The notes beneath the pieces are model-generated. The model did not search any database and was not told the DNA's origin. It saw nothing but the letters and a program-made list of their open reading frames with translations. DNA of 64,000 nucleotides from Novosphingobium sp. (GTDB lineage: Bacteria > Pseudomonadota > Alphaproteobacteria > Sphingomonadales > Sphingomonadaceae): positions 1-64,000 of the forward strand of contig NZ_JANXWG010000068.1 in NCBI RefSeq assembly GCF_025351285.1. Direction: 5' to 3'. The translations under genes were made by a program, and so were the position numbers. Of the stretch, positions 51,051-60,245 are shown in pieces (positions within the stretch are counted from its first letter, which is position 1; the number at the start of each line of letters is the position of its first letter).

Positions 51051-51890
51051 TCAGCCGAGCGCGAACTTTCGCCCGCGCCTTGCCGTGAACGCCGGCCAGG
51101 TGGCGCAGGCCGCCAGCAATGCCGCCAGCACGAACACCGTCGACAAGCTGGCATTGAGCCCTTCCGCGCTGCCACCCCACAGCGGATTGCCGATCAGATC
51201 GACATCGAACAGCGCACCGAAACTGCCGACGCCCGGGTTGGGCGCGGCGCCGAACAGCAGCTCCTCAGCCCCGTTCCAGCCGAAATGCGCAGCAATCGGC
51301 AGCATCAGCCCACCGCTCCGGTTGGCCAGCACCCCCAGCCACAGTCCGGCCAGCACCAGATTGACGAAGGCGAGCGGTTCCTTTGCCGCGGCATAGAAGT
51401 GCACCGCCGCAAACCCGATCGCCGAAACCGCGATCCCCGGCCATCGACCCCAGACGGCCTGAAGTCCGGGCTGGAGCCAGCCGCGGAAATAGTACTCTTC
51501 GGCGGCAGTCTGCCCCAATGTGGCTACGATGCCCGCCAGAAAAGCCAGCACGACCGGTGCGTGGCTGGCCCCACGATGGTTGACGCCGGCGATCCCGGAC
51601 AGCACGAGCGCAGCGCCGACACCGGCGATGCCCAGCGCCAGCCCGATCGCGCCCAGGCCCGGCAACGGCCGCCCGAACCCGACCTTGCGCTTTTCAATCC
51701 GGAGGCCGGTCCACGCGACCAGCGCCAACAGGCCGAACACGGCAAGATCGAACAGGCTTTCCAGCAATGCCGGGTGCAGCGCGCCGATCGCGGGGCTTGC
51801 CAGCGCCAGGTTGAAGGTGTGCGTCGCCAGAAATATCATACCGATAGCAAGGCCCAGCGCCAGCAGCAGTCGGCCGATTGCCCTCAGCAT
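51051..51890 (-). CDS. CPBP-family intramembrane glutamic endopeptidase
   Basis: The 279-aa polytopic protein has about eight hydrophobic segments and the CPBP (CAAX protease/bacteriocin-processing) motifs: AAEEYYFRGWLQPGL (EExxxR), GFAAVHFYAA (second motif His), and AHFGWNGAEELLFG. The role in bacteria is often unknown. It is convergent with the M23 gene, 24 bp apart. I start at the ATG at 51890 just before the first hydrophobic helix; sequence further upstream is not membrane-like. Confidence 0.85.
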   Translation of the reverse strand: MLRAIGRLLLALGLAIGMIFLATHTFNLALASPAIGALHPALLESLFDLAVFGLLALVAWTGLRIEKRKVGFGRPLPGLGAIGLALGIAGVGAALVLSGIAGVNHRGASHAPVVLAFLAGIVATLGQTAAEEYYFRGWLQPGLQAVWGRWPGIAVSAIGFAAVHFYAAAKEPLAFVNLVLAGLWLGVLANRSGGLMLPIAAHFGWNGAEELLFGAAPNPGVGSFGALFDVDLIGNPLWGGSAEGLNASLSTVFVLAALLAACATWPAFTARRGRKFALG

Positions 51891-52046
51891 GGCACGGTCG
51901 TGGCGAAATGCGTCTCGCTGCCTGCCGCCATTCCTGACCTCCGCATGACAGCAGCCCGCGCTCACACCGGCAGGCGCCGCACCGCAAACGTTAGAGGCGA
52001 TCGCGATCCGGTTCAATCCAATCAAGATCCATGCCGGCAGGCGAAG

Positions 52047-52703
52047 TCAGTTGCTTCCATCGCCCGATGTGCGCGCCGCCAGTTCGGGATCGAACCGGGG
52101 CCGTTCCAGCGCGAAGCTGTCGGTGTTGCGCACGTACCAGCCCGCACCGTGGGTGCGGCCGATCAGGTTCATCGCCGGGGTATCGAGGTAGAACTTTTCC
52201 GGATCGGCGATTAACTCGTCGGCCACGTGAGTCACCAGAATTTCGCCGATCAGCACGGTCTGCAGCGCACCGATGTCCATCGCAACCACCTTGCGGCATT
52301 CGAAACTGACCGGTGCAGTGGCGATGCGCGGCGGTTTCACCACGCTTGAGGGCACGGTTTCCAGCCCGGCATAAGCAACCTCGCTGACGTCGGGCGGCGC
52401 GTCGACGCTGGTCAGGTTCATCGCCGCGGCATCGTGCTCGCTGACCAGGTTGACCACGAATTCGCCATTGGCCAGCACATTGCGCGCGGTGTCCTTGAGC
52501 GCGCCGGTGCGCATGTCCTTGAGCAGGCCAAGCACCACCAGCGGCGGCTCCACGCCCACCGCGTTGAAGAAGCTGTAAGGCGCCGCGTTGACCACCCCGT
52601 CGGCAGACAGGCTGGTAACCCACGCGATCGGCCGCGGCGTGATGGTCGAAGTCATCAACTTGTACCGCTGGGCCAGCGGCAATTCCTGCATGTCGTAGCG
52701 CAT
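52047..52703 (-). CDS. flavin reductase-like protein (FMN-binding split barrel)
   Basis: The 218-aa protein has the flavin reductase domain: LMTSTITPRPIAWVTSLSADG near residue 20, NAAPYSFFNAVGVEPPLVVLG, then GEFVVNLVSE. Members bind FMN and reduce flavins or act on small aromatic or aldehyde substrates. ATG at 52703 is preceded by a weak ribosome site; a start nine codons earlier is possible. It lies 91 bp downstream of the GH31 gene on the same strand and may be outside the uronate operon. Confidence 0.88.
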   Translation of the reverse strand: MRYDMQELPLAQRYKLMTSTITPRPIAWVTSLSADGVVNAAPYSFFNAVGVEPPLVVLGLLKDMRTGALKDTARNVLANGEFVVNLVSEHDAAAMNLTSVDAPPDVSEVAYAGLETVPSSVVKPPRIATAPVSFECRKVVAMDIGALQTVLIGEILVTHVADELIADPEKFYLDTPAMNLIGRTHGAGWYVRNTDSFALERPRFDPELAARTSGDGSN

Positions 52704-52794
52704 TCCCGCAACACTCCCAGGCGAAATCACCCGTCCGGCCCCGCGCCTACCATCCTGCCCGGCTGACCGGAAGGCGGATCAAGGTGCGGGCCTG

Positions 52795-55140
52795 CTATTG
52801 CAGGAATGTCACCTCCAGCCGGCGCGTTTCGGTCGGCGGCAGGACAAACGCCAGCCGATCGGCCGAACCCGGCCCCCGCACGTGCAGCGTGATCGTGTCG
52901 GCGCTGGCAGAACCTTCGAACAGCCATTGGCCGACCGGCGCAGGGCCCCCGCCCGATCGCGCGACGGGATCGACGCACTCGCTCTGGAACGCCCCCTCGC
53001 CCACCGGAGGGAACAGCCACAGCGCGGGCTTGAGCGGTTCGGGGCGGAAGCCTTGGCTTGCGGCATCGACGATCATCGCCGATCCGGCGCGGGCGAACAG
53101 CAAGGGCAAGCCATCGAGTGGCGCGGGCAGGACGGCAGTACTGCCACCTTGGAAGGTTTCGCCCGTCCACACATCGTACCAAGGGTCGGTCCCCGGGAAG
53201 CGAACGGTGCGCGACGTCGCGCCCGGCTCCACAACCAGCGCCACCAGCAGATTGCGCCCGAGCAGATGGTCATCGCCTTCGGCCCATGCCGGCGGATCGG
53301 ACGGATGGTCAAGCCACAGCGGGCGCACAATCGGCTCGAAATCATGCGCGTAGCGGCACGCCAGGTCGTCGAAAAACGGCACCAATGTCTGCCGCAGTGC
53401 CATCAGCCGGCGGATTGCGGGCAGCACTTCGGGGTGCATCCACGGCTCATTGACCGCGCCGTCATCGTTCCACGAATGGATGCTGAAACGCGGCATCAGC
53501 ACGCCCGCCTGCACCCAGCGTAAGAACAGTTCGGGATCGGGCTTCGGTCCCGCAAATCCGCCGACATCGTGGCCCATGTTGGACACGCCCGACAACGCCA
53601 GGCCCAGCCCCATCTTGAGGTTGTAGCGCAGCGTCTTCCAGCTGGTGCAATTGTCGCCGGTCCAGGTCTGCGCGTAGCGATGGAGCCCGGCCATGCCCGA
53701 ACGCGTGACCACGTACGGCGCCTTGTCCGGCGCGTGCGCGATCTGCGCCGCACGGCTGGCGCGCATCATCAACAGCGGCTGGAGCGGGCGCGAATCGGAC
53801 GCCGGGCGAGCCTTGCCAAAGCTCGCAATCTGCGCGCGCGCGTCCCACACTTCGCATTCGTTGTTGTCGTTCCACGTCGCGGCGATGCCATAGCGCAGCA
53901 GCGCATCGGTCACCTGATCGCGCCACCATGCTGCGGTGTCGGGATTGGTGAAATCGAGCGCGCCGCCCGTCTCGTCCCAGTACTGGATCTCGGTCGGCGC
54001 GCCCTCATCATCCGCGATGAACAGGCCCTTGGCGGCCACTTCGGCAAAGCGCGGGTGATCAAGCAGCAGGGCCGGTTTGATATTCGCCACCAGCCGCACG
54101 CCCGCGTCGAGGTACGATTGCACGAAGGCAGCGGGATCGGGAAACTTGTCGCGGTTCCAGTGGAACACGTAGCGCTTCGCCCCGATCGAGGTGTAGCCCG
54201 ACGACAGGTGGAACGAGCTGCACCCGATATCTTGTTCTTCCAGATGCGCGAGGAACTGCGCCATCTGCACCTGCGCATCGGGCGCATCGGTGTAGCTCAT
54301 GGTCGAGCCCGAATAGCCGAGCGACCAGCGCGGCATCAGCGCCGGGCGGCCGGTCAGCCAGGTGAAGCGCCGCGTCACCGCCAGTGGATCGGGGCCGGCG
54401 ATCATCCACAAGTCGAGATCGCCCGCCGTCGCGCGGACGTGGCGATAGTGGCCGTGGTAGTTGTCCAATTCGGCGCCGAAATCGAACACCATGTCGCTGG
54501 TGTTGTCGTAGAATTCGCCATGGCACGCGCCGCTTTCGTCGGCGGCGAGCACGTAAGGAATGTGCTTGTAGAGCGGGTCGCCGGTCTCGGCATCGTAGCC
54601 CATCGCGTCGAGGTTGGTGAGCCGGAAGCGCCGCCCGCTGCGGTCCATCGGCCCGCTGCGTTCGCCCAGCGCATAGAACCGCTCGCCGGGTTGGCGGGTG
54701 AGATAATGGTGCACCGCGCCGTCCCACCAACCGAAATCATAGGCTTGCGTGGGGCGATCGGCGGCCATGACTTGCCAACCATCTCCCTGCTTTAGCGACC
54801 ATGAGCAGTGCAGCCCGCGCAACATCACATCGAGCCGCAGTTGCGTGGTTTCGATCCGCAACGCGCCCTCGTTTTCGCTCAGCGCAAACTCGGGGCAGGC
54901 AAAGCCTTCGACACTCATCCGGTCGCGGCCGGGTTCGGCAATGTCTTCGGCGCCCGGTGCGATCGACCAGCTCGGTCCGCCGTGGAGCGTACCGTCGGGG
55001 AGCAGCAGCAAGCGGACAATATCCTGTTCGAGCACGAAAATGTGCGCCAGCGCGCCGGTGTCCGAAGCAAGCGTCACCCGGCCCGGCCCCCGCTCGGAAA
55101 CTGCGAAGATCGGCGGCTGCGTCAGCGTGGCGCGCCTCAT
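52795..55140 (-). CDS. glycoside hydrolase family 31 enzyme
   Basis: The 781-aa enzyme has an N-terminal beta domain, a TIM barrel, and C-terminal beta domains. GH31 marks are the galactose-mutarotase-like start, GHYRHVRATAGDLDLWMIAG, PRWSLGYSGSTMSY, and the nucleophile region AATWNDNNECEVWD, where canonical members have WxDMNE. The acid/base region is NMGHDVGGFAG. No signal peptide is seen, so it acts in the cytoplasm, after transport. It is coupled to the MFS gene (ATGA). An alpha-glucosidase or alpha-xylosidase acting on uronate-bearing oligosaccharides would fit the operon. Confidence 0.9.
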   Translation of the reverse strand: MRRATLTQPPIFAVSERGPGRVTLASDTGALAHIFVLEQDIVRLLLLPDGTLHGGPSWSIAPGAEDIAEPGRDRMSVEGFACPEFALSENEGALRIETTQLRLDVMLRGLHCSWSLKQGDGWQVMAADRPTQAYDFGWWDGAVHHYLTRQPGERFYALGERSGPMDRSGRRFRLTNLDAMGYDAETGDPLYKHIPYVLAADESGACHGEFYDNTSDMVFDFGAELDNYHGHYRHVRATAGDLDLWMIAGPDPLAVTRRFTWLTGRPALMPRWSLGYSGSTMSYTDAPDAQVQMAQFLAHLEEQDIGCSSFHLSSGYTSIGAKRYVFHWNRDKFPDPAAFVQSYLDAGVRLVANIKPALLLDHPRFAEVAAKGLFIADDEGAPTEIQYWDETGGALDFTNPDTAAWWRDQVTDALLRYGIAATWNDNNECEVWDARAQIASFGKARPASDSRPLQPLLMMRASRAAQIAHAPDKAPYVVTRSGMAGLHRYAQTWTGDNCTSWKTLRYNLKMGLGLALSGVSNMGHDVGGFAGPKPDPELFLRWVQAGVLMPRFSIHSWNDDGAVNEPWMHPEVLPAIRRLMALRQTLVPFFDDLACRYAHDFEPIVRPLWLDHPSDPPAWAEGDDHLLGRNLLVALVVEPGATSRTVRFPGTDPWYDVWTGETFQGGSTAVLPAPLDGLPLLFARAGSAMIVDAASQGFRPEPLKPALWLFPPVGEGAFQSECVDPVARSGGGPAPVGQWLFEGSASADTITLHVRGPGSADRLAFVLPPTETRRLEVTFLQ

Positions 55141-56417
55141 GCGTCGCGCGCTTCCTGCGCGGCGATCAGTTGGCGGATGAAAATGAACAGGATTGCCGCG
55201 CCGATCAGGTCGAACACGCCCAGGAACCCGAACAGCGGCCCATAGCCCACGGTGTCGGCGAATTGCCCGAGCGCGAGGCTGAACAGCAGCCCGCCGATCC
55301 AGCCCGCCTGGCTGACGAAGCCATTGGCCACGCCCACTTCGTCGGCGGCGTAACAATCGGCAGACAGCGTGTTGATCAGCACCGATAATGTCTGGTGCGC
55401 AAACCCGCCGATGCACAGGAACACGATCGCCCAATAGGGGCTAGCGACCAGCCCGATGCAGCCCGGCGCGATCATCAACACCGCCGCCAGACCCACCCCG
55501 ATCACGCGGCTGCGGATAAGTTGCACCCCGAACACCCGCGCGATGAACGGCGAGACATAACCGCCGCACAACCCGCCCAGATCGGCGGCCAGGAACGGCA
55601 TCCACGCGAACATGGCGATATGCGCGATGTCCATGCCGCGCTCCTTGGCGAGATAGAGCGGGATCCAGAAGCTGAAGGTTTGCCACGCCGGTTCGGCCAG
55701 CATGCGCGGGATCGCGATCGTCCAGAACTTGGGTTGCGACAGCAGCACGCGCACTTCGGCCAGGCTGTGCTTCTTGCGCCGGCTGGAGTGCAATTGCCCG
55801 GCCTCGATATAATCGCGCTCGCCCGCAGTCAGTCGCTGGTGCTCGGCCGGAGTGCGGTACAGCCAGTACCATGCGGCGGCCCACACCAGCCCCAGCCCGC
55901 CGGTTACCAGAAACGCGGCGCGCCAATCGAACCAGATCGCCAGCGCCGAAACCAGCGGCACCGCCAGCACCGCGCCCATCGCGGTGCCCACGTTGACCCA
56001 GCCGATCGCCATCGAGCGTTCGCGTGCAGGGAACCATTCAGTCGAGGCCTTGACCCCGGCCGGGATCACCGCGGCTTCGCTCATCCCCAGAATTCCGCGG
56101 AACAGCGCGAGGCTCAGCCAGCCGCCGGCGAAGGCGTGGAGCATGTTGGCCAGCGACCAGATCGCCGCGAACAGCGCGAACCCGGCCCGCAGCCCGATGC
56201 GGTCGATCACCAGGCCGCACACGGGCAGCATCAGCGTGTAAGCCAGTTGGAACGCGCCTACGACGTAGCTGTATTGCGCGGTCGTGATCGACAATGTGGC
56301 CTTGAGCGTGGGTGCCAGCACGCCGAGCGAATTGCGCGCAAGGTAGTTGAGCACGGTGCCGACGAAAATCACCGCGATGATCTGCCAGCGCACATTGCGG
56401 CGCAGCAGGGCGATCAT
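55137..56417 (-). CDS. MFS transporter, hexuronate (ExuT-like) type
   Basis: The 426-aa protein has twelve hydrophobic segments and MFS signatures: NYLARNSLGVLAPTL near the N-terminus, VIDRIGLRAGF (first loop), ILGMSEAAVIPAGVKASTEWFP, and the EHQRLTAGERDYI loop typical of the ACS/ExuT anion symporters. It likely imports hexuronates with protons. ATG at 56417 overlaps uxuB by four bases, and the 3' end overlaps GH31 by four. Confidence 0.9.
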   Translation of the reverse strand: MIALLRRNVRWQIIAVIFVGTVLNYLARNSLGVLAPTLKATLSITTAQYSYVVGAFQLAYTLMLPVCGLVIDRIGLRAGFALFAAIWSLANMLHAFAGGWLSLALFRGILGMSEAAVIPAGVKASTEWFPARERSMAIGWVNVGTAMGAVLAVPLVSALAIWFDWRAAFLVTGGLGLVWAAAWYWLYRTPAEHQRLTAGERDYIEAGQLHSSRRKKHSLAEVRVLLSQPKFWTIAIPRMLAEPAWQTFSFWIPLYLAKERGMDIAHIAMFAWMPFLAADLGGLCGGYVSPFIARVFGVQLIRSRVIGVGLAAVLMIAPGCIGLVASPYWAIVFLCIGGFAHQTLSVLINTLSADCYAADEVGVANGFVSQAGWIGGLLFSLALGQFADTVGYGPLFGFLGVFDLIGAAILFIFIRQLIAAQEARDA

Positions 56418-57787
56418 GCCGGCTGGCCGATCGTGGCGCAGATCAGGTCCAGGTCGGCTTTGGTCGCCACCCAATGCTGCGCGAACAGACCACGATCGCC
56501 GAACAGCGCGAGCGGCATTCCGCTGGCGCCTTCCGCCTGCCACAGCCGGTGCAACACCTCGGCCAGCGGATCGTCGAGCTTGAGGCCCTCCTTCCCGACA
56601 AAGCCGACCCACGCCGAAATCGCTGCGAGGATCGCCGGGCATTGGCGGCCTTCGCGCTGGTGGAACGCCAGCGTTTCGAGCCAGCGTTGCGGGATCTTCT
56701 GGCTGCCGTCCATCGCGATCTGGCGCAGCTTGTGGTTGAGCGCGGTGTTGCCGAAGCGGGTAGCCAGCGAGGCGGCATAAGCCGCCAGGTCCTGCCCCGG
56801 TGCGGGGGTGAGGCTGGTGGCGGCTTCGGTTCGCATCAGCCGCTCGATCAGTGGCAAAAGTGCTGGATCGGCAATGGCTTGGTGAACATAAGTATGGCCG
56901 CGCGCGAGCCCGAGATAGGCCAGCGCCGAATGCGCGCCGTTGAGCATGCGCAGCTTGGCGGTCTCGAACGGGCGCACGTCGGCGGTGAACTGCGCGCCGC
57001 CGATCTCCCAGCGTGGGCGGGGGCCGGCGAAGCTGTCCTCGATCACCCATTGCGTGAACGGTTCGGTCAGCACCGCGGCTTCGTCACGCAATCCGGCCAG
57101 CTTTTCGAGCCCGTCGCGATCGGCGTCGGTGGTGGCGGGAACGATCCGGTCGACCATCGTGGCCGGGCATTTGCATCGCGCCTGCACCCACTCTGCAAGC
57201 GCCGGATCGCGGGCCTGCAAGTGCGCCGCAAGCAGCCGCGCCAGTTGCGCGCCGTTGTCGGCAAGGTTGTCGCATGACAACAGGGTCAATCCATCACGCC
57301 CCGATGCCATGCGGCGGGCCAGACCGGCGTAAAGGTAATCGTAAACGCTCCCCAGTCCCGCCAACGCGAAATCAAGGCTGCCATCGGGAGCGCGGCAATA
57401 GCCCTTCTCGGTGATCGTGAAGCTGATGATCTTCGTGTCGGACGAAGCAATCGCGGCAAGCACCTCCTCGCGCTGCTGCGAAGCCACCAGCACCTGCTTC
57501 ACCGCACCGATCAGCCGCACCGAAGTCTGCTCGCCCGATCGTTCGGACAGCGTATAAAGGCCGTCCTGCGGGTTCATCTGATCGGCCACCCCCGCCGATC
57601 GCAGCGATACTCCTGTGATCGCCCAGTCGCGGTCTCCAGCGTTCATCGCGTCGTCGGTGTAAGCCGCCTGGTGCGCGCGGTGGAATGCGCCGATGCCGAA
57701 GTGGACGATGCCGCATTTTTGCGCGGCGCGATCGTAGAGCGGCCGAATGATCGTCTCGGGAATTGCTGCCTGCGACGATAGCCTCAC
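56414..57787 (-). CDS. uxuB: D-mannonate/fructuronate oxidoreductase
   Basis: The 457-aa polyol-type long-chain dehydrogenase (mannitol dehydrogenase family) reduces D-fructuronate to D-mannonate with NADH. Motifs seen are IVHFGIGAFHRAHQAAYTDD (nucleotide-binding start), CDNLADNG, and GAHSALAYLGLARGHTYVHQ with KLRMLNGAHS, the catalytic Lys/Asn region. Start GTG at 57787 overlaps the uxaC stop. It sits between uxaC and the transporter, in pathway order. Confidence 0.93.
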   Translation of the reverse strand: MRLSSQAAIPETIIRPLYDRAAQKCGIVHFGIGAFHRAHQAAYTDDAMNAGDRDWAITGVSLRSAGVADQMNPQDGLYTLSERSGEQTSVRLIGAVKQVLVASQQREEVLAAIASSDTKIISFTITEKGYCRAPDGSLDFALAGLGSVYDYLYAGLARRMASGRDGLTLLSCDNLADNGAQLARLLAAHLQARDPALAEWVQARCKCPATMVDRIVPATTDADRDGLEKLAGLRDEAAVLTEPFTQWVIEDSFAGPRPRWEIGGAQFTADVRPFETAKLRMLNGAHSALAYLGLARGHTYVHQAIADPALLPLIERLMRTEAATSLTPAPGQDLAAYAASLATRFGNTALNHKLRQIAMDGSQKIPQRWLETLAFHQREGRQCPAILAAISAWVGFVGKEGLKLDDPLAEVLHRLWQAEGASGMPLALFGDRGLFAQHWVATKADLDLICATIGQPA

Positions 57788-59211
57788 AACTTGTAGGCCC
57801 GCTTGGCGAGGTTGTAGGCCAGGTCCACCGCCAGTTCGGCGGCTTCCCAGTCTTCCAGCCGGTGCTCTGCGACCAGCCGCGCCAGGAACCCGCAATCGAT
57901 CCGCCGCGCAACATCATGCCGCGCCGGGATCGACAGGAACGCGCGGGTATCGTCGTTGAAGCCGACGGTGTTGTAGAACCCGGCGGTCTCGGTGACTTGC
58001 TCGCGGAAGCGGCGCATGCCTTCGGGGCTGTCATGGAACCACCACGCGGGGCCGAGCTTGAGCGCCGGATAGTGCCCGGCCAGCGGCGCCAGTTCGCGCG
58101 AATAGGACGTTTCATCGAGCGTAAACAGGATGATCGAGAGCGCGGGATCGTTGCCATGCTTGTTCAGCAGCGGGCGCAGCGCGGTGACGTAATCGGTCGC
58201 GGTGGGGATATCGGCGCCCTTGTCGCGGCCGTATGTGCGGAACAGCCAGTCGTTGTGGTTGCGAAACGATCCCGGGTGGATCTGCATGACCAGCCCGTCC
58301 TCGATGCTCATGCCTGCCATCACGGTGAGCATGTGCGCGCGGAACAGTTCGGCGTCGGCGGGCATGGGCGCTGGCTTGGTGACGCGCGCGAACAAGGCCT
58401 CCGCCTCGGTTTCGGTCAGGTCTGCGGTGAGCGCAGTCGGGTGGCCGTGATCGGTCGACGTCGCGCCCATCGCGGCGAAATCGGCACGGCGTTGGCGCAG
58501 CGCGGACAAGTAACCTGGATAGGACAGCGCATCCTCTCCGGTCATGGCCGAGAGCTTGGCGAGGTTGTCGAGGAACCCGCCGTCACTCGACACGAACTCC
58601 GGATCGACCACCGGATCGGGCCGGAATGCGGTGATCACCCTGCCCTTCCAGCCGCCGTCTCGCGCATTTTCGGCGCGGATCGTGGCGTGGTGGTCGAGGC
58701 TGTCGATCGGCGATTCGGTGGTGGCGATCAGTTCGATGTTGAACCGGTCGAACAATGCGCGCGGGCGGAAAGCAGGCGTGGCAAGCGCGGCGGTGATCGT
58801 GTCGTAGTACAAGTCGGCGGTGGCCGCTTCGAACGCCACATCGAACCCGAACACTTCGGCCCAGACGTGATCGAGCCACATCCGCGAGGGCGTGCCGCGG
58901 AACAAATGGTAGTTTTCGGCAAACACGCGCCACGCCGCGCGCGGATCGGCCGAAGGATCGTTGATCCCCAGCGATTGCAATGGGATGCCTTGCGAATAGA
59001 GCATCCGGAACACGTAATGATCGGGCTTGAGCAGCAGTTCGGTGGCGTTTTCGAACGGCGCATCGGTGGCGAACCAGGCGGGATCGGTGTGGCCGTGCGG
59101 ACTGAGGATCGGCAGGTGCGCGACTTCGGCATAAAGGCCGCGGGCGATGGCGCGCGTGGCTGGATCGGCCGGGAACAGCCGGTCGGGATGCAAGTGGAGC
59201 GGACGGGTCAT
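57784..59211 (-). CDS. uxaC: glucuronate isomerase
   Basis: The 475-aa enzyme converts D-glucuronate to D-fructuronate (and galacturonate to tagaturonate). It has the N-terminal LHLHPDRLFP and LPILSPHGHTDP (metal-type His residues), YYDTITAALATPAFRPRALF, and GFNDDTRAFLSIPARHDVARR near the C-terminus, as expected for the amidohydrolase-like UxaC family. ATG at 59211 overlaps the hydrolase stop as ATGA. Length is normal (about 470 aa). Confidence 0.95.
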   Translation of the reverse strand: MTRPLHLHPDRLFPADPATRAIARGLYAEVAHLPILSPHGHTDPAWFATDAPFENATELLLKPDHYVFRMLYSQGIPLQSLGINDPSADPRAAWRVFAENYHLFRGTPSRMWLDHVWAEVFGFDVAFEAATADLYYDTITAALATPAFRPRALFDRFNIELIATTESPIDSLDHHATIRAENARDGGWKGRVITAFRPDPVVDPEFVSSDGGFLDNLAKLSAMTGEDALSYPGYLSALRQRRADFAAMGATSTDHGHPTALTADLTETEAEALFARVTKPAPMPADAELFRAHMLTVMAGMSIEDGLVMQIHPGSFRNHNDWLFRTYGRDKGADIPTATDYVTALRPLLNKHGNDPALSIILFTLDETSYSRELAPLAGHYPALKLGPAWWFHDSPEGMRRFREQVTETAGFYNTVGFNDDTRAFLSIPARHDVARRIDCGFLARLVAEHRLEDWEAAELAVDLAYNLAKRAYKL

Positions 59212-60245
59212 GCAGGAATCCAGGCGTGGGTGCGCGCGTAGGCAAGGAACAGTTCGGGCCACACTTCCAGCGGCGTGCCCTTGGTGAAGCGGATCGCGAA
59301 GCCGTGGCCGCCCTTCTCGAACAAGTGCGTCTGAACCGGGATCTTGCGGTCCTTCAACGCCTGCCGCAGCGCCAGGGCGTTGGCGACGGGGACGGTGGGA
59401 TCGTCCTCGGCGTGGAGCAGCCAGTGCGGCGGCGCATCGTCGGGAACGTGCAGGCTGGGGGTATGCTGCGCCAGCATCTCGGGTGTCGACCGCGCCCCGA
59501 ACAAGTCGGGAGGGCCGCCCGGCTGCAAGTGGAACTGGTCCATCAGGATCGCCGCGTAGATCGGCGCCGCGATGCACGGCCGCGCGGTCAATCCGTCGGC
59601 CGCATCGATCGACTTGTAAGTGGGGCGCGTGAACTGCGCTGCCAGGTTCGCGCACAAGTGCCCGCCGGCCGAAAAGCCCATCGCCGCGATCCGCGTCGGG
59701 TCGATCCCGAAACGGCCCGCTTGCGCACGAATCATCCGCATCGCGCGTTGCGCATCGGCAAGCGGGGCATCGGCGCCCGAGGCCCAGCCGTCGGGAGGAA
59801 AACGGTAGCTGAGCACGAAGCCCGTCACCCCGCGCGCCGCGTACCAGCGCGCGACGTCGTAGCCTTCCTTGTCAATCACTTCGTAGCGATAGCCGCCGCC
59901 GGGCATGATCAGCAGCGCCGCGCCGTTGGGCTGCGCGGGGCGGATGACCTCCAGCCGGGGGCGGGTAATGAGCTTGCGCGCGCGGTTGGGCATTTCACCG
60001 GGCTTTGCGCGCTCGATTGTCTGTTCGGCGAGGCCGGCGGGAACCGGTTCTGGCGCGCCTTTCGGCCACAAGTCGATCACCTCGAAATGCTCGGCCAGCG
60101 CGCGCGCGACGTCGTCGGGGCTTGCCGGCACAACCGGGGTGGGGTCGGTTTGCGCGCGGGCTGGCCCGGCTGTCGACGCGGCCAGCCCGCCGCCAATCAC
60201 GCCCGCTTCGATCAACCGGCGTCGGCTAAGCAATGGACCGTTCAA
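59208..60245 (-). CDS. Tat-exported alpha/beta-hydrolase (BD-FAE/acetyl-xylan esterase-like)
   Basis: The 345-aa secreted esterase starts at a TTG (60245) that overlaps the regulator stop as TTGA. The N-terminus LSRRRLIEAGVIGGGLAAST is a twin-arginine signal, cut near ARAQ. The hydrolase core shows the oxyanion block LLIMPGGGYRYEV, nucleophile GFSAGGHLCANLA, Asp in HAEDDPTVP and His in EKGGHGFAIR. These resemble carbohydrate esterases that remove acetyl or feruloyl groups from hemicellulose. In this operon it could free uronate-bearing sugars. The substrate is inferred. Confidence 0.88.
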   Translation of the reverse strand: MNGPLLSRRRLIEAGVIGGGLAASTAGPARAQTDPTPVVPASPDDVARALAEHFEVIDLWPKGAPEPVPAGLAEQTIERAKPGEMPNRARKLITRPRLEVIRPAQPNGAALLIMPGGGYRYEVIDKEGYDVARWYAARGVTGFVLSYRFPPDGWASGADAPLADAQRAMRMIRAQAGRFGIDPTRIAAMGFSAGGHLCANLAAQFTRPTYKSIDAADGLTARPCIAAPIYAAILMDQFHLQPGGPPDLFGARSTPEMLAQHTPSLHVPDDAPPHWLLHAEDDPTVPVANALALRQALKDRKIPVQTHLFEKGGHGFAIRFTKGTPLEVWPELFLAYARTHAWIPA

